NCBI RefSeq assembly: GCF_011742555.1
Contig: NZ_JAAQQR010000003.1
Coordinates: forward strand, 186,001-250,000
Origin: Luteibacter jiangsuensis
GTDB lineage: Bacteria; Pseudomonadota; Gammaproteobacteria; Xanthomonadales; Rhodanobacteraceae
Direction of reading: 5' to 3'
DNA: 64,000 nucleotides
The notes beneath the pieces are model-generated. The model was not told where the DNA came from. It did not search any database and worked only from the letters and a program-made list of their open reading frames with translations. Positions 1 through 8,417 of this stretch are shown piece after piece (within the stretch, counting starts at the first letter, position 1; each line of letters starts with the position of its first letter). The position numbers and the translations under genes were made by a program.

Positions 1-48
1 CAGACGCGGCTTCGCTTCACTCGGGCTCCCACCACAGGAGCCGATGCC

Positions 49-1167
49 ATGCGCCATGCCTTCCGAACCCTTGCCGTCACGATAGCCCTTGCGGCAGCAC
101 TGCCCGCCGCCGCGGGAACGTACCGCCCGCCCACGCGGGCCGACGATGGCTGGCCCGTGGCCGATGCCGGCACGCTCGGCTGGAACACGGCGAAGCTCGC
201 CACCCTGGAAGACAAGGTGGCCGACGGCAGCTACAAGAAGATCACCAGCGTCCTCGTCGCCGACCATGGCCGGCTCGTCTACGAGCACTACTTCAACGGC
301 GGCTCGCCGGAACTGCTGAACGACGTGCGGTCGGCGAGCAAGAGCCTTACGGCCATGCTCGTCGGTGCGGCTATCCAGCGCGGTGCGATCCCGAATGTGG
401 AAGCGCCGGTGTATACCTTCTTTCCGGATATCCACATCGAGCACCCCGACCCGCGTCGCGCCGCGATCACCCTGGAAGACCTGCTCACCATGAGTTCCAT
501 CCTCGAGTGCGACGACGAAAACCCATTTTCGTCCGGCAACGAGGAACGGATGTACGTGAGCGAGCGCTGGCTCGATTTCGCGTTGAACCTGCCGATCCGC
601 GGTTACGCGCCGTGGGTGAGTCGTCCGAAGGATTCACCATACGGTCGGACGTTCTCGTACTGCACGGCAGGCAGCTTCATCGCCGGCGCGGCGGTGGAGC
701 GGGCGACGAAAAAGCCGCTCGCCGCATTTGCCCACGAGGCACTGGAGGAGCCGCTCGGCATTTCGAAGGTGAAGTGGAACGTGTCGAGCGAGGGCATCGG
801 CATGGGCGGCGGCGGTACCCGCTACCGCACACGCGACCTCGCGAAGCTGGGTCGGCTCGTCGCCGACGGCGGCCGCTGGAACGGCAAGGCAGTGCTGCCT
901 TCCGGGTGGGTGCACGCGATGCTGACGCCGCACGCGCAGGCACGCGACGATGCGGATTACGGGTACTTGTGGTGGCAGTTCCGCTTTCCCATCCACGGGG
1001 TGGAAACGAAGGTCTGGGCGATGAGTGGAAACGGCGGGAATTACGTCTTCGTATTGCCGGAACGCGAGCTCGTGGCGGTGATCACCAGCCAGGCGTACAA
1101 CCAGGGCTATGCACATCCGCAGTCGCAGGCAATCTTCCGCGACATCGTGCTCGGTGCGATACCGTGA
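49..1167 (+). CDS. secreted serine hydrolase, beta-lactamase/class C family
   Basis: The 372-residue protein begins with a Sec signal peptide (charged MRHAFR, then a hydrophobic Ala-rich stretch, cleavage near residue 22). The beta-lactamase/transpeptidase fold is shown by the SxxK motif SASK at residues 95-98, with Ser95 the expected nucleophile, and by a Tyr motif at 204 (YCT, less usual than YxN). A Gly-rich SGNGGN stretch near the C-terminus sits where the KTG box normally lies. It is probably a periplasmic esterase or D-aminopeptidase-like enzyme rather than a true beta-lactamase; the substrate cannot be read. The ATG follows CAGGAGCC, a good ribosome binding site. A second lipoprotein of the same superfamily lies at 40968-42107. 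Confidence 0.85.
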   Translation: MRHAFRTLAVTIALAAALPAAAGTYRPPTRADDGWPVADAGTLGWNTAKLATLEDKVADGSYKKITSVLVADHGRLVYEHYFNGGSPELLNDVRSASKSLTAMLVGAAIQRGAIPNVEAPVYTFFPDIHIEHPDPRRAAITLEDLLTMSSILECDDENPFSSGNEERMYVSERWLDFALNLPIRGYAPWVSRPKDSPYGRTFSYCTAGSFIAGAAVERATKKPLAAFAHEALEEPLGISKVKWNVSSEGIGMGGGGTRYRTRDLAKLGRLVADGGRWNGKAVLPSGWVHAMLTPHAQARDDADYGYLWWQFRFPIHGVETKVWAMSGNGGNYVFVLPERELVAVITSQAYNQGYAHPQSQAIFRDIVLGAIP

Positions 1168-1169
1168 GT

Positions 1170-1284
1170 CGTAGGGAGCCGGCTGTGCCGGCAGCGGCCT
1201 TGTGGGAGCCGGCTGTGCCGGCGATCCCGCGGCAGCGGGCCAGCTCGCCGCGAGCACCCATCGCCGCTGAAGCGGCTCCCACAG
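1170..1284. repeat. REP-like palindromic repeat, family 1, copy 1
   Basis: Two GGGAGCCGGCTGTGCCGGC units are followed by a GATCCCGCGGCAGCGGGC block and an inverted closing arm, CCGCTGAAGCGGCTCCCACA. Related copies lie at 8309-8390, 55916-55998 and, split, at 61932-61958 and 62020-62062. All are intergenic or just touch gene ends. It fills the gap between two convergent genes and may serve as a bidirectional mRNA end structure. Confidence 0.8.
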
Positions 1285-1287
1285 GAT

Positions 1288-2850
1288 TCAATGTGTACCG
1301 GAAGCGAGCAGTTCTTCTGGGCACCACGGCGCCGCGAGTACCCGCTCGCGTTCGGATGCCACCCGGCGCTCGATGGCATCGATCACCGCCGTGAAGCCCG
1401 GGTCCGCGCGTAGCGGCGCGAACAGCGGCGACGCACGGAGATACCCCGCGTCGCGCCAACCCTTGTCCACGGCGTCGGACAGCGCCGCCAGCGCGCCGCG
1501 ACGGTCGTGCGCGGCTTCCAGCAGCAGGGCCAGTTCGAGTCGGCTGCCCGGCCAGGGGTCGCCTGGCACCGCGGCGCGTGTCATGGCAATCCGTTCGCGC
1601 AGCCACGCGGTGTCCACCGGCGTCGGGCCGTACAGCGCGGCCAGCGTGGTGGGCAGGGTGGCCGAGGGGCGCAGGGCCTTGGCTTCCGCGAACGCTTTCG
1701 CCGCCGCGACGGCATCGCCGCGGCGTAACGCAAGCTCTCCCGCCATCTGGGCCAGCTCCGCGCGCGCGGTGCCGCGTCGCTGCGCTTCGGCGAGTGCCAC
1801 GCCCGCTTCGTCGAAACGCTGCTGCGCGAAGAGAAAGGCAGGCCAGCCGATGTTCGCGAAGACATTGTCTGGCGACAGTTCGAACACGTGCCGGTAGCGG
1901 GCCTCCGCCGCCGCGGCGAATCCCAGTAGTTCGTATTCGCGCGCCACCTGCACGTCGCGGAAGCGGACCCTGGACGGGTCGCCGTGCATGTCCATGTTGG
2001 CGTGCAGCGCATCGGCCAGGCGGCCCTGCTCCTGGTAAAGGTAGGCGGCCGAGGAGCGGGCGGCATCGTTGGTGGGATCGAGCCGCACGGCGCGCTCGTA
2101 GGCCGTGATGGCGCCCGGAATATCGCCGAGGCAATCCCGTGCGTATCCAAGCGCGGACCATGCGCCGGCATGGTCCGCGCGGACGGAAACGGCACGCGTG
2201 GCCAATCGCAGTGCTTCGCGGGCCTCGTCGGGTCCGGCGTTGTAGAGACAGGTGCGTGCCGCGCGCGTGCGGCTGGCGCCGGCGAGCGCGTCCACGTCGT
2301 CGGGTGCTTCGCGCAAGGCGCGGTCGTACAGCGCAAGGGCGCGTTCGTTGTTGTCGCGCTGGCCCATCGCGCCGTACCAGCGCGCGCGTTCGAGGATCTC
2401 GTGCTGCGCGCTGGCGGGCGGTTTCTGCTCGCGGGCCAGGAAGCCCACGCCCAGGGCTGTGGCGGCAAGCACGCCCACCGCGGCGACGGCGGGCCACAGC
2501 GTGCGGCGCCGGGATACCTCGTCGGCGGCCACCGGCACGGGCGGCGCGCCCAGCTGGTAGCCCCGACTGCGCACGGTGCGCACGTAGCGCGGCTGGCGGG
2601 CGTCGTCGCCCAGTGCCTGGCGGAGCAACCGCACGCGCTGGGTCACCGTTTCCTCGTTCACCACCGCCGGTGCCCAGACCTCCGCCATCAGCTCGTCGAA
2701 ACCGACGACGCGGTCGCCGCGCTCGACCAGGCAGGCAAGCAGCCTGAAGCTGAGTCCCGCCACGTCCAGCGGCACGCCATCGCGTTCGACCCGCTGGCGC
2801 GCGAGGTCGATCGTGAGGTCGAGCAGGCGGTAGCGGGCGGCCTCGGGCAC
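1288..2850 (-). CDS. CadC-like winged-helix transcriptional regulator with TPR domain
   Basis: The 520-residue protein starts with an OmpR-type winged-helix domain (residues about 5-100), with the typical 'VTQRVRLLRQALGDD...YVRTVRSRGYQL' pattern. A single membrane helix follows (about 115-138, Ala/Val/Leu rich), then a long helical region with TPR-like repeats. This is the CadC/ToxR-like layout: a membrane-anchored DNA-binding protein sensing a periplasmic cue. The start is GTG, 4 nt after the uppP stop, so the two are probably co-transcribed. The signal and targets are unknown. No kinase partner is adjacent, in keeping with a one-component regulator. Confidence 0.85.
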   Translation of the reverse strand: MPEAARYRLLDLTIDLARQRVERDGVPLDVAGLSFRLLACLVERGDRVVGFDELMAEVWAPAVVNEETVTQRVRLLRQALGDDARQPRYVRTVRSRGYQLGAPPVPVAADEVSRRRTLWPAVAAVGVLAATALGVGFLAREQKPPASAQHEILERARWYGAMGQRDNNERALALYDRALREAPDDVDALAGASRTRAARTCLYNAGPDEAREALRLATRAVSVRADHAGAWSALGYARDCLGDIPGAITAYERAVRLDPTNDAARSSAAYLYQEQGRLADALHANMDMHGDPSRVRFRDVQVAREYELLGFAAAAEARYRHVFELSPDNVFANIGWPAFLFAQQRFDEAGVALAEAQRRGTARAELAQMAGELALRRGDAVAAAKAFAEAKALRPSATLPTTLAALYGPTPVDTAWLRERIAMTRAAVPGDPWPGSRLELALLLEAAHDRRGALAALSDAVDKGWRDAGYLRASPLFAPLRADPGFTAVIDAIERRVASERERVLAAPWCPEELLASGTH

Positions 2851-2854
2851 CGCG

Positions 2855-3649
2855 TCAGCCGCCAGCGGGCAGGAACAGCAGGAGCGCGATACCGAGCGCG
2901 ATGCGGTAGATCGCGAAGGCGGTGAAACGATGCGAGCGGATGTAGCCGAGCAGCCATTTCACGGCCGCGAACGCGACAATCGTGGAGACGACGAAGGCGA
3001 CGGCCAGACCTGTCCAGTCCTCGCCGGCCGCGCCACCGCCATGCATGGTCTTAAGCAGTTCATAGCCGGTGGCCGCGTACATCGTGGGAATGCCCACGAG
3101 GAAGGCAAACTCCGTCGCCGCGGCGCGGTTGTTCGTGCCGGCCAGCATCGCGATGAAGATGGTGGCCGCGGAGCGCGAGGTGCCGGGGAACACGCCCGCC
3201 ACGATCTGCGCGAGGCCGACCAGGATCGCCACTTTCCAGGTGACGGCCGTATGGTCCGGCCGGTTCGCGGCGAACTTCTCCGCAAGCAGCATCCACACAC
3301 CGCCGACGACGAGCGCCCAGGCGATGGGCGTGACGGTTTCCGGAAGCTTGAAACCCATCTTCGACACCACGAGGCCGAGCGCGGCGGTGATGAGGAAGGC
3401 CACGGCCAGCTTCATCACGTAGTCGCGGGTTTCGGGGCGGCGCCAGTTCTGCATCATGCTCCACAGCGTGCGCCAGTAGATGAAGGTGACGGCGAGGATC
3501 GCACCTGCCTGGATGGCGACGTTGAAGAGGTCGGAGCGGGCGCCGAGCCAACGTTCGGCGATGAGCAGGTGGCCCGTGCTGGAGATCGGCAGGAACTCGG
3601 TGATCCCCTCGACAATACCGAGGAGGATGGCGCTGAGCAGGTCGTTCAC
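2855..3649 (-). CDS. uppP: undecaprenyl-diphosphatase (UppP/BacA)
   Basis: This integral membrane phosphatase recycles undecaprenyl pyrophosphate to the monophosphate carrier used for peptidoglycan and other envelope polymers. Its loss or overproduction alters bacitracin sensitivity. The 264-residue length is normal. Both family signatures are present: EGITEFLPISSTGHLL near the N-terminus and PGTSRSAATI in the second half, with multiple hydrophobic helices between. I chose the GTG start at 3649, preceded by AGGA about 11 nt upstream. The reading frame stays open far upstream, but that extension is Arg/Pro-rich noise. It overlaps nothing and runs straight into the winged-helix regulator. Confidence 0.95.
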   Translation of the reverse strand: MNDLLSAILLGIVEGITEFLPISSTGHLLIAERWLGARSDLFNVAIQAGAILAVTFIYWRTLWSMMQNWRRPETRDYVMKLAVAFLITAALGLVVSKMGFKLPETVTPIAWALVVGGVWMLLAEKFAANRPDHTAVTWKVAILVGLAQIVAGVFPGTSRSAATIFIAMLAGTNNRAAATEFAFLVGIPTMYAATGYELLKTMHGGGAAGEDWTGLAVAFVVSTIVAFAAVKWLLGYIRSHRFTAFAIYRIALGIALLLFLPAGG

Positions 3650-3804
3650 GTGGTGGGGATTCCTGTGGGGACGCCTCCATAGCTTAGCCCGTGGGCCCCT
3701 TGTCCCGTCACGCATTGCCCACGCAGTGCACTGATATGTTCGCCCGGACGCGGCGAACGGACGCGAAATCCGCCCGACCGCAAGAATTCTCGAACGGACT
3801 TGCC

Positions 3805-5319
3805 ATGGTGCCAGACCCTTCCCCACCGGGCCGCTTGCGCGGTTCGCATGCTGTCGTTTGTGCTGTGGCGCTTCTGCTTGGCGCCTGCGCGCCGCCCGTG
3901 CGGCCGCCCGCGTTCGCGCCGCGCGAGGAGGTGCCGCTCGCGGGCGTTTCGGTTGGCAAGGCCGGCTGGCCATCGCCCGAGTGGTGGCGGAGCTATCGCG
4001 ACCCGCAATTGGATCGCGTGGTGGCATTAGCCATGCGTGGCTCGCCCGACATGGAGCAGGCCGAAGCGCGGTACCGCGCCGCGCAGCGGGCAGTCGACAC
4101 TGCGCGTGCGGAACTGAATCCGCAGGTGCGCGGCCTGTTGAACGGTGGCCACGGCTACAGCGATGTGGACGTGCGCGGCGATGTGCCGGGCGCGCCGGGC
4201 AACGCGCAGGGCTTCCAGCTGAATCCCGGGCACAGCTGGAGCAACAGTGGCGCAGCCGGCGCTCTTGCCACCTGGGACCTCGACCTCTGGGGCAAACAAA
4301 AGGATGCCGTGGCGGCAGCCGTCGGCCAGGCGCGCGCCGCGGAAGCGGAACGCGCCGCGGCCGCCACGTCCCTGCAATACAACGTGGCCAACACGTACTT
4401 CGACTGGCAGGCGCAGCAGGCGCGGATCGGCGTGGCACGGCACGCCGCGACATCCGCGGCTGACTATCGGGAACTCGTGGCGCTGCGGGTAAAGCACGGA
4501 CTCGACGATCCCACCGCCCTCGACCAGGCCGATGGACGGCTTGCAGGCATGCGCCGGTCCGTGGCCCAACTGGAAGGCGCGGCCAGGCTGGATCTGGTCC
4601 AGCTGGCGGCACTGGCGGGCGTGTCGCCGAAGGAACTGGGCACGCTGACTCCTTCGCCGCTGCCGATGCCGGACACGAGGCTGCCGCCGGACGCGCGCCT
4701 GGAACTGTTGGCCCGCCGTCCGGACATCGCGGCCGCGCGATGGCAGATCGAGGCCTCATCGAAGAACATCGACCAGGCGCGCAAGGCGTACTACCCCAAT
4801 GTGAGCCTCACGGCGCTCGGCGCGTTCCTGCGTACGTATCCGGATCTCGGCTCGGGTACGCGCACGGACCTCACGATCGGTAACATCGGTGCCGCCGTGC
4901 AGCTTCCGATCTTCAGCGGCGGACGCCTGCGTGCACAGTACGAGAGCGCGCAAGCCCAGCTAGACCTCGCCGTGGCGCAATACGACGGCGCCGTCGTGCA
5001 GGCGGCGGGACAGGTGGCGCAAGGCGTCGCGACGCTTACCGCGCTGGACGAGCAGCGCGTGCAGGTGGATCGCCAATACGAGGCGAGCGCCGCGCAGAAG
5101 CGCAAAGCGGCCGACCGCCGCGCGAAGGGTCTCATCGACGACCGCACCTGGCTCGATGCCGACATGCAACTGGACCAGCAGCGCGATGCGCGCCTGCAAC
5201 TGACCAGCCAGATGCTCTCCGCCAACCTTTCCCTCATCCACGCGCTGGGCGGCGGCTACCGCGCCGACGACCTGCCCGAGCTTCCGGCCGCCCGTGGCGG
5301 CGAGGATTCCACCCGATGA
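3805..5319 (+). CDS. NodT-family outer membrane factor lipoprotein of an MFS efflux pump
   Basis: This is the outer membrane channel component (TolC/OprM superfamily) of a tripartite efflux system. The N-terminus is a lipoprotein signal with lipobox LLGAC, followed by two long helical OEP repeats. The second half shows the usual 'RRPDIAAARWQIEASSKNI' pattern. I chose ATG 3805, which places the signal peptide correctly; the frame stays open to 3691, but that stretch has no signal character. Its stop overlaps the next start (ATGA at 5316), so the three genes to 8285 form one operon. A second set of the same three components lies at 32788-36793 on the other strand. Confidence 0.9.
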   Translation: MVPDPSPPGRLRGSHAVVCAVALLLGACAPPVRPPAFAPREEVPLAGVSVGKAGWPSPEWWRSYRDPQLDRVVALAMRGSPDMEQAEARYRAAQRAVDTARAELNPQVRGLLNGGHGYSDVDVRGDVPGAPGNAQGFQLNPGHSWSNSGAAGALATWDLDLWGKQKDAVAAAVGQARAAEAERAAAATSLQYNVANTYFDWQAQQARIGVARHAATSAADYRELVALRVKHGLDDPTALDQADGRLAGMRRSVAQLEGAARLDLVQLAALAGVSPKELGTLTPSPLPMPDTRLPPDARLELLARRPDIAAARWQIEASSKNIDQARKAYYPNVSLTALGAFLRTYPDLGSGTRTDLTIGNIGAAVQLPIFSGGRLRAQYESAQAQLDLAVAQYDGAVVQAAGQVAQGVATLTALDEQRVQVDRQYEASAAQKRKAADRRAKGLIDDRTWLDADMQLDQQRDARLQLTSQMLSANLSLIHALGGGYRADDLPELPAARGGEDSTR

Positions 5320-6734
5320 CCCCCGAAAACGACGACCCACGCGACACCGGCGAGAGCGGCGCGCCGCTGCCGTACAAATACCGCTACAAGTACCTGCACA
5401 AGTACGGTGACGAATCGCCGCGCGGAGAGCGCGACGACGATCGCGTGGACGACGACGAGGAGGACCGGAAGGGACGGTCTGAAGACAGCGACGACGAGGG
5501 CGAGAAAAAAGACGGGGAGAAGCAGGAAGACAAGGACAAGAATGACAAGGACAAGAAGGAAGACCCGAAGGCGAAGCGCCGCAAGGTCATCATCCTGTCG
5601 GTGATCGCTGCCGTCTTCCTGCTGGGCGGCCTTGCCTGGCTGCTGCTCTACATCTTCGTCTTCTCGCAGCGCGAAACCACCGACGACGCCTACGTGAAGG
5701 GCGACATGGTCACCATCTCCTCGCGCATCGCAGGCACCGTGATCGAGGTGGCCGTGGAGGAGACCGACCGTGTGCACCGGGGCCAGGTGCTGATCAAGCT
5801 GGACCCGGTCGATGCTCGCGTGAGCCTGATGAATGCCGAGGGACAGCTCGCCCAGGCGGTGCGCGAAGCCCAGGCACGCATGCAGCAGGCCAACCAGGCC
5901 GACGCCGCCATCCCGCAGCGCCGCGCGCAGTACGAACAGGCCCGCGACGAATACAACCGCCGTCACCCGCTGCTCGCACGCCGTGCCGTGTCGGCCGAGG
6001 AAGTCGATACCGGGAAGCGGCAGATGCAACAGGCGCTCGCGGCATTGCAGGCGGCCGAGCGCGAAGCCGCGGCGGCGCACGCACAGGTGGACGGCACCAC
6101 GGTGGAAGACTTCCCGGCCGTGATCCAGGCGCGCGCGCAGTTCCGCAACGCCTGGGTGAACAACGGCCGCAACGCCATCGTATCGCCGATCGAAGGCTAT
6201 GCGGCTCGACGGCAGGTGCAGGTGGGCCAGCGCATCCAGCCCGGACAGGACCTGCTGACCGTGGTGCCTCTCTCGGACGTCTGGGTAGATGCGAACTTCA
6301 AGGAAACCCAGCTGGAAAACATCCGTATCGGCCAGCCGGTGAAGGTCACGACGGACATGTACTCGGATGTCGAATACCACGGCAAGGTGGTGGGCCTGAA
6401 CGCCGGCACGGGCAGCGCGTTCTCGCTGCTTCCGGCGGAAAACGCCACGGGCAACTGGATCAAGGTGGTGCAGCGCCTGCCCGTGCGTATCGCCATTGAC
6501 GCGAACGAACTCGAGAAGCACCCGTTGCGCCTGGGACTGTCGGCGGACGTGAACGTGGACACGCACGACCGCGACGGGCGCGTGCTCGCCGAAACGCCGC
6601 GGAACAAGCCGCTGGCCAGTACCGATGTCTACGCGCAGGAGATGGATCGTGCGGATGAACGCGCCGAGGAGATCATCCGCGCGAACACCGTCACCGGCAC
6701 GCCGAAACCCGTTCCGGCCCGGCGTGGCCACTGA
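5316..6734 (+). CDS. EmrA/HlyD-type membrane fusion protein with long charged N-terminus
   Basis: This periplasmic adaptor links the inner-membrane EmrB-like transporter to the outer-membrane factor. The single membrane helix is at about residues 91-118, followed by the EmrA hallmark TTDDAYVKGD, a biotinyl-lipoyl-like half, a coiled-coil hairpin (about 170-265) and the second lipoyl/beta-barrel part with 'VWVDANFKETQL'. What is odd is the roughly 90-residue cytoplasmic tail before the helix. It contains a Tyr/Lys stretch (YKYRYKYLHKY, residues 20-30), then an almost uninterrupted run of Asp, Glu and Lys. Typical EmrA tails are far shorter. Start overlap and frame are unambiguous. Confidence 0.92.
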   Translation: MTPENDDPRDTGESGAPLPYKYRYKYLHKYGDESPRGERDDDRVDDDEEDRKGRSEDSDDEGEKKDGEKQEDKDKNDKDKKEDPKAKRRKVIILSVIAAVFLLGGLAWLLLYIFVFSQRETTDDAYVKGDMVTISSRIAGTVIEVAVEETDRVHRGQVLIKLDPVDARVSLMNAEGQLAQAVREAQARMQQANQADAAIPQRRAQYEQARDEYNRRHPLLARRAVSAEEVDTGKRQMQQALAALQAAEREAAAAHAQVDGTTVEDFPAVIQARAQFRNAWVNNGRNAIVSPIEGYAARRQVQVGQRIQPGQDLLTVVPLSDVWVDANFKETQLENIRIGQPVKVTTDMYSDVEYHGKVVGLNAGTGSAFSLLPAENATGNWIKVVQRLPVRIAIDANELEKHPLRLGLSADVNVDTHDRDGRVLAETPRNKPLASTDVYAQEMDRADERAEEIIRANTVTGTPKPVPARRGH

Positions 6735-6737
6735 GCG

Positions 6738-8285
6738 ATGGCGAAGCCGCGGCAGGACAATGGCCGGAAGCCGCTGACCGGCGGTGCGCTCGCCCTGCTG
6801 ACGGCGGGCGTGGCGCTGGCCACCTTCATGGAGGTGCTCGACATCTCCATCGTGAACGTGTCGGTGCGCACGATCGCGGGCAATCTAGGTGTCAGCAGCA
6901 ACGAAGGCACCATGGCCATCAGTGCCTATTCCATGGCGAGCGCCGTGATGCAGCCGCTGACGGGATGGATCGCCAGGCGTTTCGGAGAGGTACGTACCTT
7001 CTCCATCTCGGTGATGCTGTTCGTGGTGTTCTCCGCGTTGTGCGGCCTGTCGCAGAGCATGACGATGCTCATCGTGTTCCGTCTCTGCCAGGGCGCCGTG
7101 TCCGGACCGATGGTTCCTTTGTCGCAGACGCTGCTGCTCAACAACTACCCCGTGGCGAAGCGGCCCATCGCGCTGGCGCTATGGGCGATGACCGTCGTGG
7201 TGGCCCCGGTGTTCGGACCGATCCTCGGCGGCTGGATCACCGACAACTACCACTGGTCATGGATCTTCTTCATCAACATTCCGGTGGGTATCTTCGCCAT
7301 CGTCATCACCTACGCGCTGCTGCGCGACCGTGAATCGAAGACCGCGAAGCTGCCGATCGACGCCGTCGGCCTGTTCCTGCTCGCGGTGGGTGTCGGATGC
7401 CTGCAATTCATGCTCGACAACGGTAACGACGACGACTGGTTCACCTCGCGCACCATTACCGTGCTGGCCATCGTGTCGCTGGTGTGCCTCACCTTCCTCG
7501 TGGCGTGGGAGCTGATGCACAAGAACCCGGTAGTCGACCTTCGGCTGCTGGCGAAGCGCAACTTCCTTGTCGGCGTGATCTGCCTGTCGCTCGGCATGTT
7601 CGCATTCTTCGGCGGCACGGTCGTCATGCCGATGTGGGTGCAGGAGGTGCTCGGCTATACGGCCACCTGGGCGGGCTTCGTGGTCGCGCCGATCGGGTTG
7701 CTGGCCATCGTGATGTCGCCGCTGGTCGGCGCGTTCCAGAACAAGTTCGACCTTCGCCTGCTGAATACCGTCGGATTTGCGATCTTCGCAGGCGCGTCGT
7801 TCTACATGTCGACCCTGAGCACCAACGCGCCGTACAGCGAACTGGCACTGCCACGTATGTGCATGGGTGCGGGCGTGGCGTTGTTCTTCGTACCGGTGAA
7901 CCAGATCATCCTCTCCGGACTGCCGGACGAGCAGGTGGCGAGCGCGTCAGGCCTCTCCAACTTCTTCCGCACGCTGGCTGGCAGCATCGCCACCGCGGTG
8001 AGCACCACGATGTACTCCCACCGCACGACATACCACCACGCGGTGCTGGCCGAGCACGTGAGCGACGGCAGCCGGGCCACCAGTGAATATCTGGAGCGCT
8101 TCCAGGCGCTCGGCGCGCAGGGGCCCACGGCGAATGCCGCGCTCAACCGCATCGTGGACATGCAGGCCGCCACGCTCGCGGTGAATGACGTTTTCTGGCT
8201 GTTCGGCCTGATGTTCGGCCTCGCGATGTTTGCGGTGTGGTTCGCAAAGCCGCCGTTCGCCTCAGGCGGTACGCCGGGGCATTGA
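6738..8285 (+). CDS. DHA2-family MFS drug:H+ antiporter, EmrB-like
   Basis: The 515-residue inner membrane transporter has the 14-helix DHA2 layout. Motif D1 appears as 'EVLDISIVNVSVRTIAGNLG', the antiporter motif C region as 'MTVVVAPVFGPILGGWI', and the loop 'DNYHWSWIFFINIPVGI' is characteristic of EmrB/QacA relatives. It starts 3 nt after the adaptor gene and completes the pump operon begun at 3805. The substrates are probably hydrophobic or amphipathic toxins, but specificity cannot be predicted. A REP-like element follows the stop by 24 nt and may end the transcript. Confidence 0.93.
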   Translation: MAKPRQDNGRKPLTGGALALLTAGVALATFMEVLDISIVNVSVRTIAGNLGVSSNEGTMAISAYSMASAVMQPLTGWIARRFGEVRTFSISVMLFVVFSALCGLSQSMTMLIVFRLCQGAVSGPMVPLSQTLLLNNYPVAKRPIALALWAMTVVVAPVFGPILGGWITDNYHWSWIFFINIPVGIFAIVITYALLRDRESKTAKLPIDAVGLFLLAVGVGCLQFMLDNGNDDDWFTSRTITVLAIVSLVCLTFLVAWELMHKNPVVDLRLLAKRNFLVGVICLSLGMFAFFGGTVVMPMWVQEVLGYTATWAGFVVAPIGLLAIVMSPLVGAFQNKFDLRLLNTVGFAIFAGASFYMSTLSTNAPYSELALPRMCMGAGVALFFVPVNQIILSGLPDEQVASASGLSNFFRTLAGSIATAVSTTMYSHRTTYHHAVLAEHVSDGSRATSEYLERFQALGAQGPTANAALNRIVDMQAATLAVNDVFWLFGLMFGLAMFAVWFAKPPFASGGTPGH

Positions 8286-8308
8286 GGCCGATGTCAGGCG
8301 CGTCCCTT

Positions 8309-8390
8309 GTGGGAGCCGCTTCAGCGGCGATCCCGCGGCAGCGGGCACGTGCCTTCGCGAGCACCCATCGCCGCTGAAGCGGCTCCCACA
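8309..8390. repeat. REP-like palindromic repeat, family 1, copy 2
   Basis: The element opens with TGTGGGAGCCGCTTCAGCGG, continues with GATCCCGCGGCAGCGGGCA, and closes with the inverse arm CCGCTGAAGCGGCTCCCACA. The outer arms are exact inverted copies of each other, so the whole element can fold into one long hairpin. It separates the convergent emrB-like and phosphoesterase genes. Confidence 0.85.
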
Positions 8391-8417
8391 GAGAGCGCTT
8401 CCGCGCGATGCCAGCGA

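Noticed and set aside
3650-4759. N-terminal extension of the uppP frame
   Set aside because: It would add about 370 Arg/Pro/Ala-rich residues before a normal UppP start and lies antisense to the NodT gene.
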